Source: Methanococcoides alaskense (GTDB taxonomy: Archaea > Halobacteriota > Methanosarcinia > Methanosarcinales > Methanosarcinaceae). Taken from it: a stretch of 64,000 bases of DNA. Position 1 is the first letter of the stretch. Every line of letters starts with the position of its first letter. Positions 60,249 through 64,000 of this stretch are shown here, one piece after another. Under the pieces are notes generated by a model. That model saw only the letters and a program-made list of their open reading frames with translations, made no database searches and had not been told where the DNA came from. Location of the stretch: NCBI RefSeq assembly GCF_031454185.1, contig NZ_JAVDQI010000001.1, positions 1 through 64,000 on the forward strand, written 5' to 3'. The position numbers and the translations under genes are program-made.

Positions 60249-60752
60249 TCATTCCCTTCTAAGATGTTCAAGTATCTGCAATGTTCTGAAAAATGGATTT
60301 CCAGTATCTTTTTTTTCTTTCTTTGCAATATCCCTTAGTTCATCAATAAGCTTTGTGTATTCTGCATTGAAGATACATTCTAAGTCATCGTTTCCAAGAT
60401 ATTCAAGTTCAGTTGTCATGCGACCATTAGGAACAACGGGCGACCAAAACATGAATCTTTTATTTGAAAAATTATCTAGGTACTTATCAGCATATTCTTT
60501 TTGCCTTCCGTACTTGTTTTTAATTTTGTTAATTGTAACATCATAATTTGAACCGTAATTTGGTCCGTTCAAATGGGTGGTGATCTCACACATAAAGGCA
60601 GCTTCATCAGAAAATCTCAATCCCAATACATCAAATTCACTAAGTCCTTCGATTCCACCTGATTGTGGCTTTACGTTATATCCAACAAAATCACATTTTT
60701 CTATAATTTGTAGATAAGCACCAACAATATATTCCCCGACTTGTGTACCCAT
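60249..60752 (-). CDS. Restriction-endonuclease-like hypothetical protein
   Basis: This 167-residue protein starts with GEYIVGAYLQIIEKCDFVGY and then has SEFDVLGLRF followed by AAFMCEITTHLNG. The spacing of Glu-Phe-Asp and Cys-Glu-Ile resembles the ExD...ExK core of PD-(D/E)XK nucleases, with Thr where Lys is usual. A Lys/Arg-rich helix (KIKNKYGRQKEYADKY) follows. It might be a nuclease or an inactive relative. It is upstream of the HNH gene on the same strand. Nothing in the sequence gives a specific target. Confidence 0.55.
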   Translation of the reverse strand: MGTQVGEYIVGAYLQIIEKCDFVGYNVKPQSGGIEGLSEFDVLGLRFSDEAAFMCEITTHLNGPNYGSNYDVTINKIKNKYGRQKEYADKYLDNFSNKRFMFWSPVVPNGRMTTELEYLGNDDLECIFNAEYTKLIDELRDIAKKEKKDTGNPFFRTLQILEHLRRE

Positions 60753-60974
60753 GTTATCAACTCTTTACCATTATGAGAAATGTAATCTAACATAAGCATA
60801 GTGTCAACTGTAAGCCCAAAGATTATCTGTAAAAACTAGGTGCTTCAAGCCACCAATGTTTACATTTTATTTAATTTTGTAAAGGGTAATGATAATAACA
60901 ATCTTCACTTCCCACAATTATTAAATACAATTGAAATAAATTATATAGTAAGCTTAATTTTGGAGATGTGTGAT

Positions 60975-61493
60975 ATGGGTGGAATTGTAGGGAATTTAGA
61001 ACGTTATAGATTAATATATGAAATTATGGTCAATAGATACAAGTCAGAGTTTGAAAGGACATATCAAATTGAAAGAAAAGCAACTAATATCGTTGGTTTT
61101 GTGGGAATAATATTTAGTTTAGTTTCGATTGCAGGAATATTTCTTTTAGAACAAACATTCTTAGGTAATGTGTTTATTGATAGTATTTTATACTACCTTT
61201 TGAGTTTGATAGCTTTAATACTCTCTATTATTTTTGGACTTATGGTACTCTACGTAAAAATGAGGGCAATAGTCCCAAATCCAAATATTTTTAAGGAATA
61301 TTTCATTGATAAAAATATAGGGACTTCTGATATCTTGAGAAAAATATCAAATGACCTTGTTGTTGCTGTTAATAATAATAAAAAAGCAAATGATAGAAAT
61401 ATCAACTTATTAATATTTTCTTATATTACATTTATAGTAGGTATAATTCTAACGGGACTATTTATACTGTCTCTTTTAATGAATGCTATTTAA
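60975..61493 (+). CDS. Membrane protein with three or four helices
   Basis: This 172-residue protein has an N-terminal amphipathic stretch (ERYRLIYEIMVNRYKSEFER) before three strongly hydrophobic regions (IVGFVGIIFSLVSIAGIFLL, LLSLIALILSIIFGLMVLYV and the C-terminal LIFSYITFIVGIILTGLF). A cytoplasmic helix lies between the second and third. The layout recalls SLATT-like or other membrane effectors of defence systems, but that is only a resemblance. The ATG at 60975 is chosen since GGAG lies 9 bases upstream; the longer frame to 60840 crosses the promoter. A small coiled-coil gene follows after 26 bases, probably co-transcribed. Confidence 0.6.
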   Translation: MGGIVGNLERYRLIYEIMVNRYKSEFERTYQIERKATNIVGFVGIIFSLVSIAGIFLLEQTFLGNVFIDSILYYLLSLIALILSIIFGLMVLYVKMRAIVPNPNIFKEYFIDKNIGTSDILRKISNDLVVAVNNNKKANDRNINLLIFSYITFIVGIILTGLFILSLLMNAI

Positions 61494-61519
61494 TTCACTC
61501 AATATCAAGGAGCAATAAT

Positions 61520-61777
61520 ATGGGAGAATCAAATGAAAATGATGAATCAAAGATATACACTACTAAAATGGATAATGATATAAATGAATTGAAGGAGGAC
61601 ATAAAGAATATAAAAATGAGTGTGGAGGAGTTGAATAAAAAGATGAATGAACTAATAGAAATTATGTCTTCACCTATTCCAACTACTGTAGAAGATGTTT
61701 CTTATACTCCAACTACTGTAGACATGAGTGCTTCTGTGATTGCTAAATACAATGTTGATTTCGATATTGGAAAGTAA
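61520..61777 (+). CDS. Small coiled-coil protein
   Basis: This 85-residue acidic protein has a heptad-like central helix (INELKEDIKNIKMSVEELNK) and a Thr/Val-rich C-terminal tail in which TTVEDVSYTP and TTVDMSASV form a short internal repeat. AAGGAGCAATA precedes the ATG. It is the second gene of a likely two-gene operon with the membrane protein. A role as partner or regulator of that protein is plausible; no family is recognised. Confidence 0.6.
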   Translation: MGESNENDESKIYTTKMDNDINELKEDIKNIKMSVEELNKKMNELIEIMSSPIPTTVEDVSYTPTTVDMSASVIAKYNVDFDIGK

Positions 61778-61791
61778 TATGTGTCATCCTC

Positions 61792-62907
61792 TCAATAATA
61801 CAACATCTTCCTATCTCCAGTCTTCCGAGACTGGACTTCTATCCCTTGTGCCATACTCTTCACAGGAATAATCCTATACTCTTTCACTTCTTTGGCAGTA
61901 AGCTCACGTTTCACATGACCCCTAGCAGCTTCTCTCTTGAACTCTTGCTCAGAAACAATATCATAACTACCTTCAGAGAAAAGCTTCGAATTCATCAGTA
62001 ATACTACCCTGTAATTCCATTCCCGAAAGAATAACGACGGTAAGGGGTCACAATAATACCTCTTAATTTTCCCATTAAACTTGATATATTTGTGAAGGAG
62101 ATCTTTCCTTTTGTTAATTCGTTCCTGTTCTGTAGACTTCTTTACTTGGGCCTTTTCATCCTTTTCCTCTTGGAGATCTTTGTTGATCTTTTCTTTAGCA
62201 AGGGAAATGGTATTGGAGAGGGCAAATTTTAGTTTATGATTATTGTTTTTCAGTTCTTGTACCTGTTGTTGCAACTGTTTAATCTGACTAATCGGATTAA
62301 TCGGATTAATCTGGTTAATTTCGTTAACTTTGGAGGGATCTGGGGGATATTCGTGGGAAATGGTCGGGGAAAGGACTTCAACATATTCGATTTCAGGGGT
62401 TTTGGTGTATTCTCCAGCAGCAAACCTCTCAACTCCAGCCATGAACCGCTCATCGTCTTTCAATAATCCCTGATATGCCACGATAGCTTTTTCCTGTGCT
62501 CTTCTCTGTTTATCTTTTACAGAAAAATATACATCCTTGGCATTCATTCTCCCGTATTTGGTTAATTCATATTTACGGGGGGTTTGGTGGGAAATGGGAG
62601 TAATATACCCTTTCCCAATATACTTGGAGAGCTGCACTCGGAACGAAGAATAGCTGCCTTTGTAAGCAATGGTATCATTGAGCTCCCGGCAAGTCATGGC
62701 TATATCGCTTAACTGGAGAGTCTTCAGGACTTTAGCTTTCAGACTGAACCGTTTGTATTGTTTTGAACCTTTAATCTCTCCAGTTGGTTTCTCATAGACT
62801 TTAGGAAGAGGTTTTGGGTTCTCTACATTTGCAGGAAGAATGCTCACATGATTTGCCGATGTTTTGAGAGTTTGCTTTTTGGTGGATTTATTGTTGGCGA
62901 CTTTCAT
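61792..62907 (-). CDS. Winged-helix and coiled-coil protein of the integrated element
   Basis: This 371-residue protein has a winged-helix-like region (about 55-120, MTCRELNDTIAYKGSYSSFR and GYITPISHQTPRKYELTKYG), a Lys-rich helix and a linker with the repeat NEINQINPINPISQI coded by TTAATCGGA-type DNA repeats. A coiled coil (about 205-270) and a C-terminal domain (PLPSLFFREWNYRVVLLMNS) follow. It may be a replication or partition protein of a plasmid-like element. It follows a DUF3987-like gene on the same strand after 557 bases rich in inverted repeats. The ATG at 62907 follows CAAGGAT. Function cannot be stated. Confidence 0.6.
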   Translation of the reverse strand: MKVANNKSTKKQTLKTSANHVSILPANVENPKPLPKVYEKPTGEIKGSKQYKRFSLKAKVLKTLQLSDIAMTCRELNDTIAYKGSYSSFRVQLSKYIGKGYITPISHQTPRKYELTKYGRMNAKDVYFSVKDKQRRAQEKAIVAYQGLLKDDERFMAGVERFAAGEYTKTPEIEYVEVLSPTISHEYPPDPSKVNEINQINPINPISQIKQLQQQVQELKNNNHKLKFALSNTISLAKEKINKDLQEEKDEKAQVKKSTEQERINKRKDLLHKYIKFNGKIKRYYCDPLPSLFFREWNYRVVLLMNSKLFSEGSYDIVSEQEFKREAARGHVKRELTAKEVKEYRIIPVKSMAQGIEVQSRKTGDRKMLYY

Positions 62908-63464
62908 ATCCTTGCCCCGACCATATTCTTTTTAGCCAGTAGATTTTAAATTTTAGATCCTTTGCCCGACCATGTTCATTTTCTCCAATACCTATAATGA
63001 ATTATGGGTGGGTTAAAAAGTTAGGAAAACCTCTTACCAATACACATAATGGCATCAGGAGTGGTCATGTTACCTTGTTAAGTAGGTAACATAGTGTAAG
63101 AAGGCGTTTGTAATAAGGATTACTATTGGAAAATATTTGGAGTGGAGGGAGGGGGGATTTGCGATTGATTGTCCTAGGATAACTGGTAATTATTCAAAAT
63201 ATATTCAGACAAGAACTCAAAATTCCCCTAATTATCCAAGTTCTCCAAATTCCCTAATTCCTTCAGAAAGTAAAAAGTAGGATAATTTAGTGAATTTACT
63301 TAATATTTACATAGATGCGTGCTTACAAGATTGATTTTGTAAGATAATAGGGGAACTTGGGGAACTTAGTGAATTGGGTGAATTTACAAAAAAGTGTCAT
63401 AAATCAGCTTATAATGAAAATTGCTGATTCATGACCTGATTCATCCAATCGGCTGAAAATGATC
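62908..63464. repeat. Intergenic region rich in inverted repeats, possible origin or control region
   Basis: ATGTTACCT and AGGTAACAT (63067-63075, 63084-63092) form a perfect 9-bp stem. An imperfect 43-bp inverted repeat links 63219-63261 with 63343-63386 (CCAAGTTCTCC against GGGGAACTTGG). CTTACAA/TTGTAAG (63322-63343) and AATCAGC/GCTGATT (near 63404-63427) add two more stems. CCCGACCAT(A/G)TTC is repeated at 62919 and 62963. No gene is present. Confidence 0.5.
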
Positions 63465-64000
63465 TCATTCATCCATCAGTACAAGAATCTTGTCAACACC
63501 TTTCAACTGGGATTTAGTCAATGCACCTTTTGAAATATGTCGTATGGATTCAGTAGAATCTTGCTCTGCACGAAGCTTTGAAAGAATGCTATCGTCACTA
63601 TTAATTAAAAGATAACTTTTTGCCTTTGTTTTTTCGTCATCATATTCTACAATGGTCTCTGATTCAATTAACGTTGCAATACATTCTGTAAAATCTCTAC
63701 TTTTGAGTTTTGTACTTCTCAAAAGGTCAGAATGACCACAGGAACCACTCTTATCTCTTAATTTTTTCAGAACCTTCTCAATTTGATTGAATTTTTCATC
63801 TTCTTCAAGCCTTTCGATTACACAAATACAGGAAGGCAAAAAGTAAGTACCGACCAAATCGATTGCGACTTCTATTGATTCTTTTGTTATAGTATAGGAA
63901 ATTAGTCTTTTTCCCATTTCAATGAGCATTGCAATCTTTAGGACATAATCACTTGACCTTCCCAATGCTGAACTGTAAATATCGTTCTCAAATTTGTCAG
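63465..64000 (-). CDS. DUF3987-like primase/helicase, C-terminal part (runs off the window)
   Basis: The frame is open from the window edge, so the TTG at 63965 is not the start. The visible 178 residues open with SSALGRSSDYVLKIAMLIEM, typical of the C-terminal end of DUF3987 helicase/primase proteins of phages and plasmids. An HTH-like segment (SGSCGHSDLLRSTKLKSRDF) and a short tail ending at VDKILVLMDE follow. The catalytic ATPase part lies outside. It suggests that a plasmid- or virus-derived element with its own replication gene begins near 55-61 kb and continues beyond 64 kb. Confidence 0.6.
   Translation of the reverse strand, partial: DKFENDIYSSALGRSSDYVLKIAMLIEMGKRLISYTITKESIEVAIDLVGTYFLPSCICVIERLEEDEKFNQIEKVLKKLRDKSGSCGHSDLLRSTKLKSRDFTECIATLIESETIVEYDDEKTKAKSYLLINSDDSILSKLRAEQDSTESIRHISKGALTKSQLKGVDKILVLMDE

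Overview
The window is about 64 kb of AT-rich DNA from a methylotrophic methanogenic archaeon of the order Methanosarcinales. Evidence: two fused corrinoid protein/methyltransferase genes of the MtsD/F/H type, three further UroD-fold methyltransferases, RamA, Msr-type regulators with MsmS/RdmS-type PAS-GAF sensor proteins, a divergent group II chaperonin, a PEF-CTERM surface protein, and two genes with in-frame amber codons, as expected where TAG can be read as pyrrolysine. I cannot name the genus. No rRNA, tRNA or CRISPR array was seen.

Layout. (1) 1-6.7 kb: the 3' end of a group II intron sits inside the tail of a cas1-like gene. A split HEPN-like gene follows, then mobile module 1: a divergent winged-helix regulator, an HTH protein, a small HNH protein and a family B DNA polymerase (PolB). 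A very AT-rich array of short hairpins lies just downstream. (2) 7.2-38.3 kb: a methylated-compound (probably methyl-sulfur) methanogenesis island. It holds PAS-GAF sensors, DUF1638 proteins, two Msr regulators, two almost identical mts genes each followed by a hydantoinase/oxoprolinase-like ASKHA gene, a chaperonin, MtaA/MtbA-like methyltransferases, two CobW-like GTPases, a small Cys-rich protein and RamA. It is full of scars: partial gene copies joined at 10-13 bp microhomologies, IS remnants, and amtB and glnK relics. (3) 38.4-44.1 kb: a cas1 gene whose middle is replaced by a second, inverted copy of the hairpin array, then module 2 with the same gene order as module 1 plus a tiny ribbon-helix-helix gene. 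(4) 44.2-50.3 kb: an RHH regulator, an HNH nuclease, a peroxiredoxin and three exported proteins (FecR domain, PEF-CTERM, DNase I-like lipoprotein); two decayed cas1-tail-like repeats flank the FecR gene. (5) 50.3-64 kb: a defence/mobile region with a 1484-residue SF1 helicase-nuclease, a truncated hsdM with an amber codon, a serine recombinase, HNH and other nuclease-like proteins, a membrane/coiled-coil pair, and the end of a DUF3987-like primase-helicase.

How it fits together. In the island, methyl groups from small methylated substrates would pass through the fused corrinoid methyltransferases to coenzyme M. RamA would reactivate oxidised corrinoid, CobW-like GTPases could supply metal or cofactor, and Msr regulators with PAS-GAF sensors would control expression. 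The two PolB modules, each next to broken cas1 sequence, look like relics of casposon-type elements. The best candidates for something new are the conserved RHH-HTH-HNH-PolB module, the inverted hairpin arrays that bracket the island, and the mts-ASKHA-chaperonin association.
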